DNA of 64,000 nt from contig CAVVOI010000014.1 of NCBI GenBank assembly GCA_963749825.1, forward strand, positions 124,001 to 188,000, written 5' to 3'. The DNA comes from UBA11865 sp963749825. Its GTDB lineage: Bacteria; Chloroflexota; Anaerolineae; Promineifilales; Promineifilaceae. Position 1 is the stretch's first letter; each line of letters starts with the position of its first letter. Positions 43,093-51,364 of this stretch are shown here, piece by piece. The translations under genes and the position numbers were made by a program. A model generated the notes under the pieces. It was given only the letters and a program-made list of their open reading frames with translations, made no database searches and was not told the DNA's origin.

Positions 43093-43253
43093 TCTCAGGC
43101 TGTTGTCAGCTTGATGGTTAAATTGAGGAGTTCGGTGGAGGGGTGGAGCTTTTTTAACTAACGGTAGCCAGCCAACTTTTTTTGATCGATTAGATCCTCA
43201 AATGGTCCAGTCTGGCTGGAAATTTCAGCCCAACATATTCGAACCGTTGAATT

Positions 43254-44363
43254 TCAATAAATCAACATGGCGTCGCCGAATGAAAAGAACCGATATTTAT
43301 CTTCGACCGCCATTCGATATGTTTCGAGAATTGTGCCGGTTCCGACAAATGCTGCTACCAACATCAGGAGCGTTGAGCGGGGCAGATGAAAATTCGTGAT
43401 CATCACGTCCACGGCTCGATATCTGTAACCAGGGTAAATAAACAGATCTGTCCGTCCTTCAAATGCGGCGACGGGACGCCAAGGGCAGATGTCATAGGTC
43501 TCACCCTCCATATCGCGCTGGCTGATATTATTCAGGCTTCCAGTAATGCCGGCCGAACGAAGGGCAGCTGTTTCTAAGATTCGAACACATGTGGTGCCCA
43601 CGGCAACAATCCTGCCTCCGCTTAATTTCGCTTCGTTTATTCGCCGGGCTGCCTGAGGTTTTAGACGCGCCCATTCGCTATGAATAATGTGGGCAGCAAC
43701 GTCTTCTGACTCGACCGGTTTGAAGGTGTCGAGCCCAACGTGAAGTGTAATTGATTCGATTAGAATACCTTTTTCCCGCAATTTTAGCATTAACTCAGGA
43801 GAGAAGTGCAAGCCCGCAGTCGGAGCTGCGGCCGAACCCGTATCATGCGAGAAGATCGTTTGATATCGTTCTGGGTCTAGAAGATTCTCATGGATATAAG
43901 GGGGTAGGGGCACGTGACCAATTGAATCTAAATGTGTTTCAATCGGTTCATCGAATTCGACTTCGCGGACCGATCCTTCCAATTCTTTGACAACAGATGC
44001 GGATATTCCAACCGATAATCCAGCCTTATCTGATAAAATAATCCTAGTGCCAGTGACTAGTCGTCTTCCACCGACCAATACCTGCCAGCGAGCATCACCA
44101 CGTTTTTCCAGGAGGAGCAGTTCAACTTGACCGCCGGTCGGATCCTTGCGACCAAAGAGCCGAGCCTTGATAACACGAGTATCATTAATGACCAGAATAT
44201 CCCCAGGTTGAAGGTAATCGGTCAGGTCCCAAAATTTCCTATGCTCGATTTTGGAAGTGGAGCGTTGGAGCACGAGTAATCTGCTGGCGTCCCGTTTTGA
44301 CAAAGGTGACTGGGCTATTCGTTCAAGTGGCAGCGAATAGTCAAATTCACTAGTTTTGGTCAT
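43254..44363 (-). CDS. queA: S-adenosylmethionine:tRNA ribosyltransferase-isomerase
   Basis: A 369-residue QueA. It uses the ribosyl part of SAM to build epoxyqueuosine on tRNAs with GUN anticodons. Signatures are FDYSLPLERIAQSP, SRLLVLQR, LVINDTRVIKARLFG, SAAPTAGLHFSPEL, TLHVGLDTFKPV, HSEWARL and TNFHLPRSTLLMLVAAF. Length is a little above the usual ~345. It is the last gene of the ruvB-DUF2905-queA operon, 20 bases after DUF2905. Confidence 0.96.
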   Translation of the reverse strand: MTKTSEFDYSLPLERIAQSPLSKRDASRLLVLQRSTSKIEHRKFWDLTDYLQPGDILVINDTRVIKARLFGRKDPTGGQVELLLLEKRGDARWQVLVGGRRLVTGTRIILSDKAGLSVGISASVVKELEGSVREVEFDEPIETHLDSIGHVPLPPYIHENLLDPERYQTIFSHDTGSAAAPTAGLHFSPELMLKLREKGILIESITLHVGLDTFKPVESEDVAAHIIHSEWARLKPQAARRINEAKLSGGRIVAVGTTCVRILETAALRSAGITGSLNNISQRDMEGETYDICPWRPVAAFEGRTDLFIYPGYRYRAVDVMITNFHLPRSTLLMLVAAFVGTGTILETYRMAVEDKYRFFSFGDAMLIY

Positions 44364-44383
44364 TTCGTTTGGAGTTCTATTGA

Positions 44384-44611
44384 TTAACGGCGAAAGATGC
44401 GAACGACAATATTCAAGAGAATCGTTGCCAGCAGACTTACCAGGATCATCGTACCCAAGGGAATGAAGATTTTGTAGTTGCCCGTCTCAAAACGAATGTC
44501 ACCGGGTAGGTTGCCCAACCATGGGAAAAATCGAATGGCGATTAATACCAGCACACCAGCAAAGGCGATTACCAGACCAATAATGATTAATAAACGAGCG
44601 AAATCGGCCAT
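44384..44611 (-). CDS. DUF2905 small membrane protein
   Basis: 75 residues with two transmembrane helices (about 5-27 and 49-71). The DUF2905 signature lies between them: FPWLGNLPGDIRFETGNYKIFIPLG, read as LGNLPGDI and YKIFIPLGTM. Function is unknown. Its place between ruvB and queA is conserved in many bacteria. Confidence 0.92.
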   Translation of the reverse strand: MADFARLLIIIGLVIAFAGVLVLIAIRFFPWLGNLPGDIRFETGNYKIFIPLGTMILVSLLATILLNIVVRIFRR

Positions 44612-44640
44612 CAGGTCAAACCGACTTTAGTTCTTGGACA

Positions 44641-45687
44641 CTATAGTAAATGTGGTTGCTGGTCTTCATTGTTTTGTTCTGGCGCCTGAATGCCCAGGTG
44701 GTTATAGGCATGAGTTGTTGCTTTTCGACCTCTAGCTGTTCGCTCGAGGAAACCTAGCTGTAACAAATAGGGTTCGACCACGTCCATGATAGTATCAGGT
44801 TCTTCACTTATTGAGGCGCCGATAGTATCTAGTCCTACCGGTCCTCCACCGAATTTCACTACAATTGCTTTCAGGACGCGCCGGTCTAAGTCATCCAAAC
44901 CCAAGGCATCAATTTCCAAGAGATCTAAGGCATCGACGGCTGCTTCTTCGGTGATGTTGCCATCTGCCCGTACCTGAGCGTAATCGCGAACCCTGCGTAA
45001 CAATCTTAGGGCTACACGTGGTGTACCCCGGGCACGCTTGGCTATCTCCTTGGCTCCCTTAGATTCTATGGGTACCTTAATGATCTCCGCACCCCTCAAG
45101 ACGATGGTTTCGATAGCGGCCAGATCGTAAAAATCCATGCGATAAAGGGCCCCGAATCGAGATCGCAGCGGAGCTGTTAGCAAAGCCAGTCGGGTCGTCG
45201 CCCCGATTACGGTAAACCTGGGTAGTTTTAGGCGTACGCTTTTCGCCCCTGGCCCCTTACCAACAACGATATCTAGGGCGAAATCCTCCATGGCCGGGTA
45301 TAGAATTTCCTCTACGGCCCGCCCGAGGCGGTGAACCTCGTCGATAAATAAGATATCACCTGCTCGTAGATTGGTCAGTATCGCGGCCAGATCACCAGAA
45401 CGTTCTATAGCGGGTCCAGCCGTCGTGCGGATGTTGACATTCATCTCATTGGAGACCACATGAGCCAGCGTCGTTTTTCCAAGACCTGGTGGTCCATAAA
45501 ACAGGATATGGTCAAGCGACTCCTCACGCCCTTTTGCCGCTTCGATCAAGATCGCCAGGTTGGCTTTGAGCTGATTCTGACCCGTGAATTCATCTAGATA
45601 TTGCGGTCGAAGTTGACCGTCAAGTCCTTTATCTTCTTTTCGTAAATTGGGTGATATTTGTCGATCCAGGGCTGTCTTTTCGCTCAT
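44641..45687 (-). CDS. ruvB: Holliday junction branch migration helicase RuvB
   Basis: A 348-residue AAA+ ATPase that drives RuvA-bound Holliday junction migration. Walker A is FYGPPGLGKTTLAH, Walker B is ILFIDEVHRLG, sensor 1 is VIGATTRLALLTAPLRSRFG, and the winged-helix tail has GPVGLDTIGASI and GFLERTARGRKAT. ATG 45687 (MSEKTALDRQ) is preferred. An in-frame opening reaches 45834, but that extension overlaps the divergent upp gene and lacks homology. TATAAT on the minus strand (45703-45698) lies only ten bases before this ATG, pointing to a near-leaderless mRNA. Confidence 0.96.
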   Translation of the reverse strand: MSEKTALDRQISPNLRKEDKGLDGQLRPQYLDEFTGQNQLKANLAILIEAAKGREESLDHILFYGPPGLGKTTLAHVVSNEMNVNIRTTAGPAIERSGDLAAILTNLRAGDILFIDEVHRLGRAVEEILYPAMEDFALDIVVGKGPGAKSVRLKLPRFTVIGATTRLALLTAPLRSRFGALYRMDFYDLAAIETIVLRGAEIIKVPIESKGAKEIAKRARGTPRVALRLLRRVRDYAQVRADGNITEEAAVDALDLLEIDALGLDDLDRRVLKAIVVKFGGGPVGLDTIGASISEEPDTIMDVVEPYLLQLGFLERTARGRKATTHAYNHLGIQAPEQNNEDQQPHLL

Positions 45688-45697
45688 GGCAAGCATA

Positions 45698-45703
45698 ATT
45701 ATA
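45698..45703 (-). promoter_or_regulatory. -10 box of ruvB
   Basis: A perfect TATAAT on the minus strand, ten bases before the preferred ruvB ATG. The -35 is not recognisable. Confidence 0.5.
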
Positions 45704-45758
45704 CGCCAACAGCGAGCGATTGCGCATCTGGTCATTCGACCTCCTTCGAAATTGGCCG

Positions 45759-45764
45759 TACAAT
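45759..45764 (+). promoter_or_regulatory. -10 box of upp
   Basis: TACAAT with a possible TTCGAC 18 bases upstream. It is divergent from the ruvB promoter. Confidence 0.4.
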
Positions 45765-45796
45765 TTGGTGACTCAATCAGGAGGTATGTCAGGCTC

Positions 45797-46417
45797 ATGG
45801 TTTTCGAATCGCAACACCCGTTAGTCAAACACAAATTATCCTTGCTTCGTAATGTATCGACGGAGCCGAAGAAATTTCGAGAGTTGGTTCGTGAATTGGC
45901 AATGTTGCTTTGTTATGAGGCCACAGCCGACCTGGGTATTGAACCATCGATAGTCGAGTCCCCCATGGGCAGTGCGGCCGGATATACATTAACAGAAAAG
46001 ATCGGCTTGATACCGATTTTGAGAGCTGGCTTGGGAATGGTTGAAGGCATTTGGGAGATGATGCCCAGCGCTGAGGTTTGGCATATTGGGTTGTACCGGG
46101 ATGAAGAGACGCTTCAACCTGTTTCGTACTACAATAAATTGCCGACTATTCCAACAGTTCAAGTTTGCCTCGTACTTGATCCAATGTTAGCCACTGGTGG
46201 TTCTGCCGTTGCTACAGTCGATATTCTCAAAGAGTGGGGGGCGGATAAGGTAAAGTTCGTTGGAATTCTCGCCGCGCCAGAAGGAATTAAAGCCTTGCAG
46301 GTAGCCCACCCAGATGTGCCCATTTATGTAGCCCAGATCGATTCACATTTAAATGATATTGGCTATATTGTGCCAGGCCTAGGGGATGCGGGAGACCGGC
46401 AATTTGGGACTGGATAG
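45797..46417 (+). CDS. upp: Uracil phosphoribosyltransferase
   Basis: A 206-residue enzyme (usual length ~208) that makes UMP from uracil and PRPP. It shows HPLVKHKLSLLRN at the N-terminus, GLIPILRAGLGMVEG, the PRPP loop VCLVLDPMLATGGSAVA, and the C-terminal uracil loop GYIVPGLGDAGDRQFGT. The ATG at 45797 gives the family length; an AGGAGGT at 45779-45785 lies 11 bases upstream. An in-frame reading back to 45647 would overlap ruvB and has no homology. Confidence 0.96.
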   Translation: MVFESQHPLVKHKLSLLRNVSTEPKKFRELVRELAMLLCYEATADLGIEPSIVESPMGSAAGYTLTEKIGLIPILRAGLGMVEGIWEMMPSAEVWHIGLYRDEETLQPVSYYNKLPTIPTVQVCLVLDPMLATGGSAVATVDILKEWGADKVKFVGILAAPEGIKALQVAHPDVPIYVAQIDSHLNDIGYIVPGLGDAGDRQFGTG

Positions 46418-46469
46418 TCACCCGCTCCGTCTGTTTGTAACCCTCTAGAGTATGATTTAATCCAGGGTA

Positions 46470-47489
46470 ATGGAAATTTATCTGGCGGTATTCTTTATTG
46501 CCTTTATAGTATCGCTGGTATTAACACCGGGTGCAATATGGTTGTCGAAAAAATTGGGGGTTATGTCCATTCCGGGAGGTCGTCGCCAACATGGCCGGCC
46601 GATACCCAAGTTGGGTGGATTACCGGTCACTATTGCCTACTTGGCCGGTATCGTCATCGTTTACCTATATTTACCTCCAATTGGCGATGATAGTCTACGG
46701 TTGAGGGGTATCGTCATTGGAAGCCTCATTTTTTTTGCTGGTGGCCTGATTGATGATTTTTGGGAGTTGCCACCCTGGGCCCAATTTGCCATCCAATTCT
46801 TGGGTGCGGCAATTGCCATGGCCCATATTGTGTTCATCGAGGTATTTACAAATCCTATCAATGGTGAGACTGTCTGGGTTGCTTGGCGGCCGCTTGCATA
46901 CCTAATTACCCTCTTATGGATCGTTGGAATCGTCAATTCAGTCAATTTTTTAGACGGTCTTGATGGTTTAGCAGCAGGGGTGGGAACTATCGCTGCCTTG
47001 ATATTTGCCTGGCATTCGATCCGGTTAGGCCAGGAAGCAGTTGCTGCTTTCCCATTGGCTATGGCTGGCGCTCTTTTGGGTTTTTTGCCGTTCAATTTCG
47101 CGCCGGCACGCATTTTCCTGGGATCTGCAGGCGCCTACATCTTGGGTTACAACCTGGCTACTTTATCGATTCTGTCTCCGGCGAAAATCGCAACGGCCTT
47201 GTTAGTTTTAGCCATTCCCATCATTGATGGGGTGTGGAGGGCGATCGACCGAATGCGCCAAAGACGCAGCCCGTTTCAAGGTGATCGAGGTCATCTGCAT
47301 TATCGTCTGGCGGATGAGGGGGTTCCAACTCGCTGGATTGTCCTTGGTTATTATGGCCTAAGCCTGGCTTTCGGGCTAGTAGCATTATTTGCCCCCGGGC
47401 TATTGAAGTTGACACTACTATTAATTCTGTCCGGCTTATTGGTTTCGATACTCGTATGGCTTAGCTCCCGGTCTAATAGCAAATCGTAG
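46470..47489 (+). CDS. WecA/MraY-family undecaprenyl-phosphate GlcNAc-1-phosphate transferase
   Basis: A 339-residue membrane enzyme with about ten helices. It moves a sugar-1-phosphate from a UDP-sugar to a polyprenyl phosphate, the first step of cell-wall or polysaccharide synthesis. Motifs are GGLIDDFWELP (Mg-binding Asp pair), VNFLDGLDGLAAG and SPFQGDRGHLHYRL. The last is the WecA/TagO-type loop. This favours WecA/TagO over MraY, as do VGIVNSVNF and the length. TATGAT at 46451-46456 lies close to the ATG, with no Shine-Dalgarno. It ends convergently with a lipoprotein esterase. Confidence 0.92.
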   Translation: MEIYLAVFFIAFIVSLVLTPGAIWLSKKLGVMSIPGGRRQHGRPIPKLGGLPVTIAYLAGIVIVYLYLPPIGDDSLRLRGIVIGSLIFFAGGLIDDFWELPPWAQFAIQFLGAAIAMAHIVFIEVFTNPINGETVWVAWRPLAYLITLLWIVGIVNSVNFLDGLDGLAAGVGTIAALIFAWHSIRLGQEAVAAFPLAMAGALLGFLPFNFAPARIFLGSAGAYILGYNLATLSILSPAKIATALLVLAIPIIDGVWRAIDRMRQRRSPFQGDRGHLHYRLADEGVPTRWIVLGYYGLSLAFGLVALFAPGLLKLTLLLILSGLLVSILVWLSSRSNSKS

Positions 47490-47501
47490 CATGGTTGCCT
47501 A

Positions 47502-48545
47502 TCATGATTGGGGGGTTACGCAAGCAGGATAGGCATCAGCTTCTGCTGGCCAAGCCAAAGAATACCATAACAAATAATCTCTAACATGGTCGGTCCAGTA
47601 GGAATCAACATGCGACCCGTCGTTCAAGATCCACGTATGCTCGATACCCGCTGCTTCCATATCTTGGTGAAGTTTACGAATATTAGGAATAAACCAGTCT
47701 TCCTGGCCAATATCCATGTAGATCCTCAGGTCACCCAAATTGTGGGATAAGGCGGTATACTGGGGATTGAGTTCAGGTCCGGCGTGAGTGTCTACCAGGG
47801 CAGCGCTATGGGCGCCGACGCTGGCGAATTCTTGAGAATTTCTAATTGCTATCTCAAGTGCCCAGTAACCTCCCCGGGACAAACCGCCAATCGCCCGCGC
47901 GCCAGGCGTGGACCACGAACAATAAGTGGCTTCTATATTTGGGACTAACTCAGCCAAGATGACCCCCTCAAAAGAGTAAGGACCGCCTGATGAATTATTA
48001 GCGATATATCCACCGTCAGGCATCACGATAATCAGGGGTGGTATGTCACCTGCCAGAATCAACTCATCTGCTGCTTCGTCGACACCCAGATCATCCCACT
48101 GGCTATCGGTGCTGGCGCTGCCGTGTAGAAGGTAGAGTGTCGGATAGACTCGATCGGCTTCTTCATAACAAGGCGGCAAATATATTCTGTAACTTCGTTG
48201 GGGACCTGCAAGCTGGCTGGGATAAGAGCCAGCGAGCACTTGTCCTCGTTCGTTGCACAATTCGTGTGTTGGCGAGGGTATCGAGGTTGGCGATAAAGTG
48301 GGTGCCGGGGTTGGCGTTAGAGTCGGTGTTTGTGTTGGTGTTAAAGAAGGCTTTGGTTGTGGCGTATCCGGCGGGATAGAGGTTGCCGTCGGCGTTTCGG
48401 AAACGGAAACAGTTACGCTATTTTCTGTTGTATAGTTGGTGATAACATCGCTGACGAATTGCGCACCTTCGTTAACGCAGCCCGACAGAAGGAACTGAAG
48501 AATAATAAGAAGGGGAAAAACAGAATATTTACCAGGAAACTTCAC
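47502..48545 (-). CDS. Lipoprotein esterase of the esterase-D/feruloyl-esterase family
   Basis: A 347-residue protein. The signal peptide ends LLSGC (Cys23), followed by a Thr/Pro linker (TPTQTPTLTPTPAPTLSPT). The alpha/beta-hydrolase domain starts at ~105 with YRIYLPPCYEEADRVYPTLYLLHG, read as RIYLPPCY and PTLYLLHGS. The nucleophile elbow is GLSRGG and a late His sits in NDGSHVDSYW. It probably hydrolyses ester bonds outside the membrane, such as feruloyl or other acylated glycans. Its 5' end overlaps the end of the upstream hypothetical gene by 17 bases, indicating one operon. Confidence 0.88.
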   Translation of the reverse strand: MKFPGKYSVFPLLIILQFLLSGCVNEGAQFVSDVITNYTTENSVTVSVSETPTATSIPPDTPQPKPSLTPTQTPTLTPTPAPTLSPTSIPSPTHELCNERGQVLAGSYPSQLAGPQRSYRIYLPPCYEEADRVYPTLYLLHGSASTDSQWDDLGVDEAADELILAGDIPPLIIVMPDGGYIANNSSGGPYSFEGVILAELVPNIEATYCSWSTPGARAIGGLSRGGYWALEIAIRNSQEFASVGAHSAALVDTHAGPELNPQYTALSHNLGDLRIYMDIGQEDWFIPNIRKLHQDMEAAGIEHTWILNDGSHVDSYWTDHVRDYLLWYSLAWPAEADAYPACVTPQS

Positions 48546-48963
48546 TAGGCGGTTCTGCGATTAATTTGTGATAAGCTCCTTGCCAGGACTTGCTCGAACG
48601 AGTCATTTTCTTCACCTGGGTGTTGGCTGTTCGTGGTATCAACTCACCTAGGAGTTGGGGGAGTAGATCCCAAGCATCATTTCGTATGACATCCTCCATG
48701 TTAATTGCTAATTCGTTCGACCATTCCCATTCTCGAAGAAATCGGTCGGCTTTCATCCAATATCCGCGCTTTTCCCAGGCATTTACCGATTTTTCTACGC
48801 TAGCGTAAATCTCTCGTAAAGAATACACTAGCAGAGCAGTCATGTCTTTTGTTTCGTCATCGACCGTCGATTTTGCTGCGAGAAGCCGTAAAACTTCCGC
48901 GATAGTGCGTTCGTTGTAGCTGCGTATCTTGCCGGGGTTGTTAAGATTGATGATTCGACTCAT
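48529..48963 (-). CDS. Conserved hypothetical helical protein
   Basis: A 144-residue protein, predicted mostly alpha-helical, with SYNERTIAEVLRLLAAKS and ALLVYSLREIYASVE, then a Trp-rich stretch (WEKRGYWMKADRFLREWEW). No motif or family is recognised by me. ATG 48963 has AGGAGA six bases upstream and is preferred to the in-frame extension to 49017. The stop overlaps the start of the lipoprotein esterase, so the two are co-transcribed. Confidence 0.72.
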   Translation of the reverse strand: MSRIINLNNPGKIRSYNERTIAEVLRLLAAKSTVDDETKDMTALLVYSLREIYASVEKSVNAWEKRGYWMKADRFLREWEWSNELAINMEDVIRNDAWDLLPQLLGELIPRTANTQVKKMTRSSKSWQGAYHKLIAEPPSEVSW

Positions 48964-49037
48964 ATATTCTCCTAGGATGTCTATCATAGCACAGATGTTC
49001 CGCTGAACAACTGCCACTACTATCGAGGTAAACTATC

Positions 49038-50297
49038 ATGAACATGTCAAGGGTTATCGGTCTAATCTTAGGGGGTGGGCAAGGAACTGGTCTTTATCCA
49101 TTGACGCTTGAGAGATCTGAAGCGGCTGTACCCATGGCCGGAAAATACAGGCTAGTCGATATTCCCTTGAGTAATTGTTTGCATGCAGGTATTAACAAAA
49201 TCGCTATTTTGACTCAATTTAATTCGGTATCCCTTCATCGTCATATACATCGCACATATGTCCGAGATTTCTTTTCGAAAGGCTGGTTTCAAATCCTGCC
49301 GGCCGAACAAACGCCCCTCCGGCAGGAATGGTATCGTGGAACGGCCGATGCCGTCCGGCAGCGTATGATTGAGATATCAGAAACCGGCGCTGATCATGTG
49401 TTGATACTTGCGGCCGACCAGCTTTATCGAATGGATTTTCGACGTCTACTTACATTCCACCAGGAAAATGGAGCAGATATTACCATCGCTGTCCATCCGG
49501 TTGGCGAATCGATTGTTTCCCAGTATGGAATATTGAGAATCACTGATCATGATGAGATCGTTGACTTCGTCGAGAAGCCAGAATCAATTCAGTCATTGGC
49601 CGGTTTCCAATCCATTAATGCAATGGAGAAGCCCTATCTCGCTTCAACGGGCATTTATGTTTTTGGCATCGATACGTTAATCGACCTGTTGAAGGCTGAA
49701 GGGGGGGATGATTTTGGCCAGCATATTATTCCAAATGCGTTGAACCGGTATTCCGTCAAAGGCTTTCATTTCGAAGATTTTTGGGAGGATATTGGGACGC
49801 TTAAGCGTTACTATGAAGTCAATCTGAAATTGGCTAATGAATACCCACCATTTGATTTTTACGATCCCGAGCGTCCTATCTATACACGACCAAGATTTCT
49901 TCCAGGCTCTACGGTCGATAATTCTCGATTAGAAAGGGTTTTGCTAGCCGAGGGATGTCGTATCCATGAAGCGACAATTTCCAACGCTGTGATCGGCACA
50001 AGGAGCATAGTAGGCGCTAACACGATTATCCGCCATTCGATTATTATGGGCACTGACTATTTTGAAACTAGACAAGAATTGGTCGAAAATGAAAGGTTGG
50101 GAATCCCCGCCATCGGTATCGGCTCTGGGTCGCAGATAGAGTGTGCGATCATCGACAAGAATGTGAGAATCGGTCACAATGTTTCAATTACAAAAAAACC
50201 CGATCGCCAGAATGCCGATCAAGAAAATTGGTTTGCCCGAGATGGTCTGATTATCGTACCAAAGAATGCAATTATCCCTGACAATACCCTAATCTGA
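49038..50297 (+). CDS. GlgC-like ADP-glucose pyrophosphorylase paralogue lacking catalytic Arg/Lys
   Basis: A 419-residue protein with the whole GlgC architecture. It has an N-terminal nucleotidyltransferase (LILGGGQGTGLYPLT, YRLVDIPLSNCL, TQFNSVSLHRH, YRGTADAVRQ, LILAADQLYRMD, DFVEKP, FWEDIGT) and a C-terminal left-handed beta-helix (~295-415). The Arg of GGGxGTRLYPLT is Gly, and the Lys of RAKPAVP is Glu (RSEAAVP). Both are required for catalysis in active plant and bacterial enzymes and are replaced in plant regulatory large subunits. The metal Asp is kept. It is probably a modulatory partner of a catalytic GlgC elsewhere. Start is ATG 49038 or 49044. Confidence 0.85.
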   Translation: MNMSRVIGLILGGGQGTGLYPLTLERSEAAVPMAGKYRLVDIPLSNCLHAGINKIAILTQFNSVSLHRHIHRTYVRDFFSKGWFQILPAEQTPLRQEWYRGTADAVRQRMIEISETGADHVLILAADQLYRMDFRRLLTFHQENGADITIAVHPVGESIVSQYGILRITDHDEIVDFVEKPESIQSLAGFQSINAMEKPYLASTGIYVFGIDTLIDLLKAEGGDDFGQHIIPNALNRYSVKGFHFEDFWEDIGTLKRYYEVNLKLANEYPPFDFYDPERPIYTRPRFLPGSTVDNSRLERVLLAEGCRIHEATISNAVIGTRSIVGANTIIRHSIIMGTDYFETRQELVENERLGIPAIGIGSGSQIECAIIDKNVRIGHNVSITKKPDRQNADQENWFARDGLIIVPKNAIIPDNTLI

Positions 50298-50315
50298 TTA
50301 TGGAATATCTTCAGG

Positions 50316-50600
50316 CTAGTCGTTATTTTCCAACCAGTCGGCCGCTGCGTTTGGTGTCGAAAACTCCCGTTCAATATGACCATGAATGACGACTCGTTTG
50401 TCATGGTGCTTGATGAGAGCAGGAAACCAGGAGTGGTTGGCCAGGGATGGTCGAACTGCCCCACAAAGCCCAGATCCCTTCCGCCGAGGGTATTGCCATA
50501 TTACCCACGTATACAAATCGGCAAACGTTAGCTCAGTGGGGCGATCAGTTCTTATTGTTATTTCAGCTACTATTCGCTTCTTTCTTCTTTTTCCTTCCAT
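50316..50600 (-). CDS. Small hypothetical protein downstream of HAD gene
   Basis: Possibly a 94-residue protein starting MEGKRRKKRIVAEI. It has a plausible soluble composition, with LTFADLYTWVIWQYPRR, KRVVIHGHIEREF and an ending NAAADWLENN. It lies 13 bases after the HAD stop on the same strand and runs to within 20 bases of the convergent glgC-like stop. No family is recognised and the ribosome site is weak, so coding status is uncertain. Confidence 0.45.
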   Translation of the reverse strand: MEGKRRKKRIVAEITIRTDRPTELTFADLYTWVIWQYPRRKGSGLCGAVRPSLANHSWFPALIKHHDKRVVIHGHIEREFSTPNAAADWLENND

Positions 50601-50613
50601 AACCGACGGGCAC

Positions 50614-51300
50614 CTAAGCAAACAATATCTCCAACGCGTATTCTATATCTGAAAAATCAGCGAATACATGATGCGGATGATATCGAGCAAGGGAATCGAT
50701 AGAATAACTTCCTGTTGCCACGCCGATGGCAATAGCGCCATTCGTCGTAGCACACTCGATATCGGCCGGCGTATCGCCAATTACTACGGTGTTGGATTCA
50801 TCTACCGTCATTTTTAGTATTTGGCGAGCGCGTTGCCAGGCAACGGGCAATAAATCAACCCGAAGCGCTGCTTCCGAACCATATGCGCCGACGCGAAACA
50901 GCGTGGGATCAATATTGGCCGATTTTAACTTTTGATGGGCAGTTGCGCGGATATTGCCCGTTTGTAACCCTAGAGCAACATCTTGACGTTGGCTCAGTAT
51001 CTCGATTAAGTTGGATACACCTGGACACGCAAAGAGACCATCTTGAACGAAGAGGATCTCACCCCTCTTCGCCATGCATTCGTATACTGCGGGCAGACCG
51101 GCAGCTATCTGTGGCGAGGGCAAGCCAGCCGAGTACAAAAGATCCTGAATAATTCGGCGATCAGTCTTGCCTGCAAATGAGTAATCATTTATCGGACCAG
51201 TCGTTCCAAAGACCTGCTCAAGGGCATAACCCATGACCTGCCTGCCGACTCCGCTTAAATGAATTAAGGTTCCATCGATGTCGAAGAGAAGTAGCCGCAT
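50614..51300 (-). CDS. HAD-superfamily hydrolase, phosphoglycolate-phosphatase-like
   Basis: A 228-residue phosphatase. Motif I is LLLFDIDGTLIHLSG (Asp at 6 and 8), motif II is Thr in LGLQTGN, the motif III Lys lies in the cap-proximal region, and motif IV is VVIGDTPADIECA. A helical cap at ~20-90 resembles the phosphoglycolate phosphatase subclass. The substrate is not predictable. It is downstream of the dapA-like gene with a 64-base gap and may be the distal part of the clpS operon. Confidence 0.9.
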   Translation of the reverse strand: MRLLLFDIDGTLIHLSGVGRQVMGYALEQVFGTTGPINDYSFAGKTDRRIIQDLLYSAGLPSPQIAAGLPAVYECMAKRGEILFVQDGLFACPGVSNLIEILSQRQDVALGLQTGNIRATAHQKLKSANIDPTLFRVGAYGSEAALRVDLLPVAWQRARQILKMTVDESNTVVIGDTPADIECATTNGAIAIGVATGSYSIDSLARYHPHHVFADFSDIEYALEILFA

Positions 51301-51364
51301 TTTAAGCAGGATTTGAGTTTTTCAGGCAGGTTATGCATGCAGTTAACATTGTACCACATGGTGC

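Noticed and set aside
45688..45834. N-terminal extension of RuvB to an upstream start
   Set aside because: The extra residues are Cys-rich without RuvB homology and overlap the divergent upp gene; the start at 45687 fits family length.
48038..48379. Plus-strand open frames opposite the esterase linker, one Gly/Val-rich
   Set aside because: They arise from the repetitive Thr/Pro linker of the minus-strand esterase read backwards.
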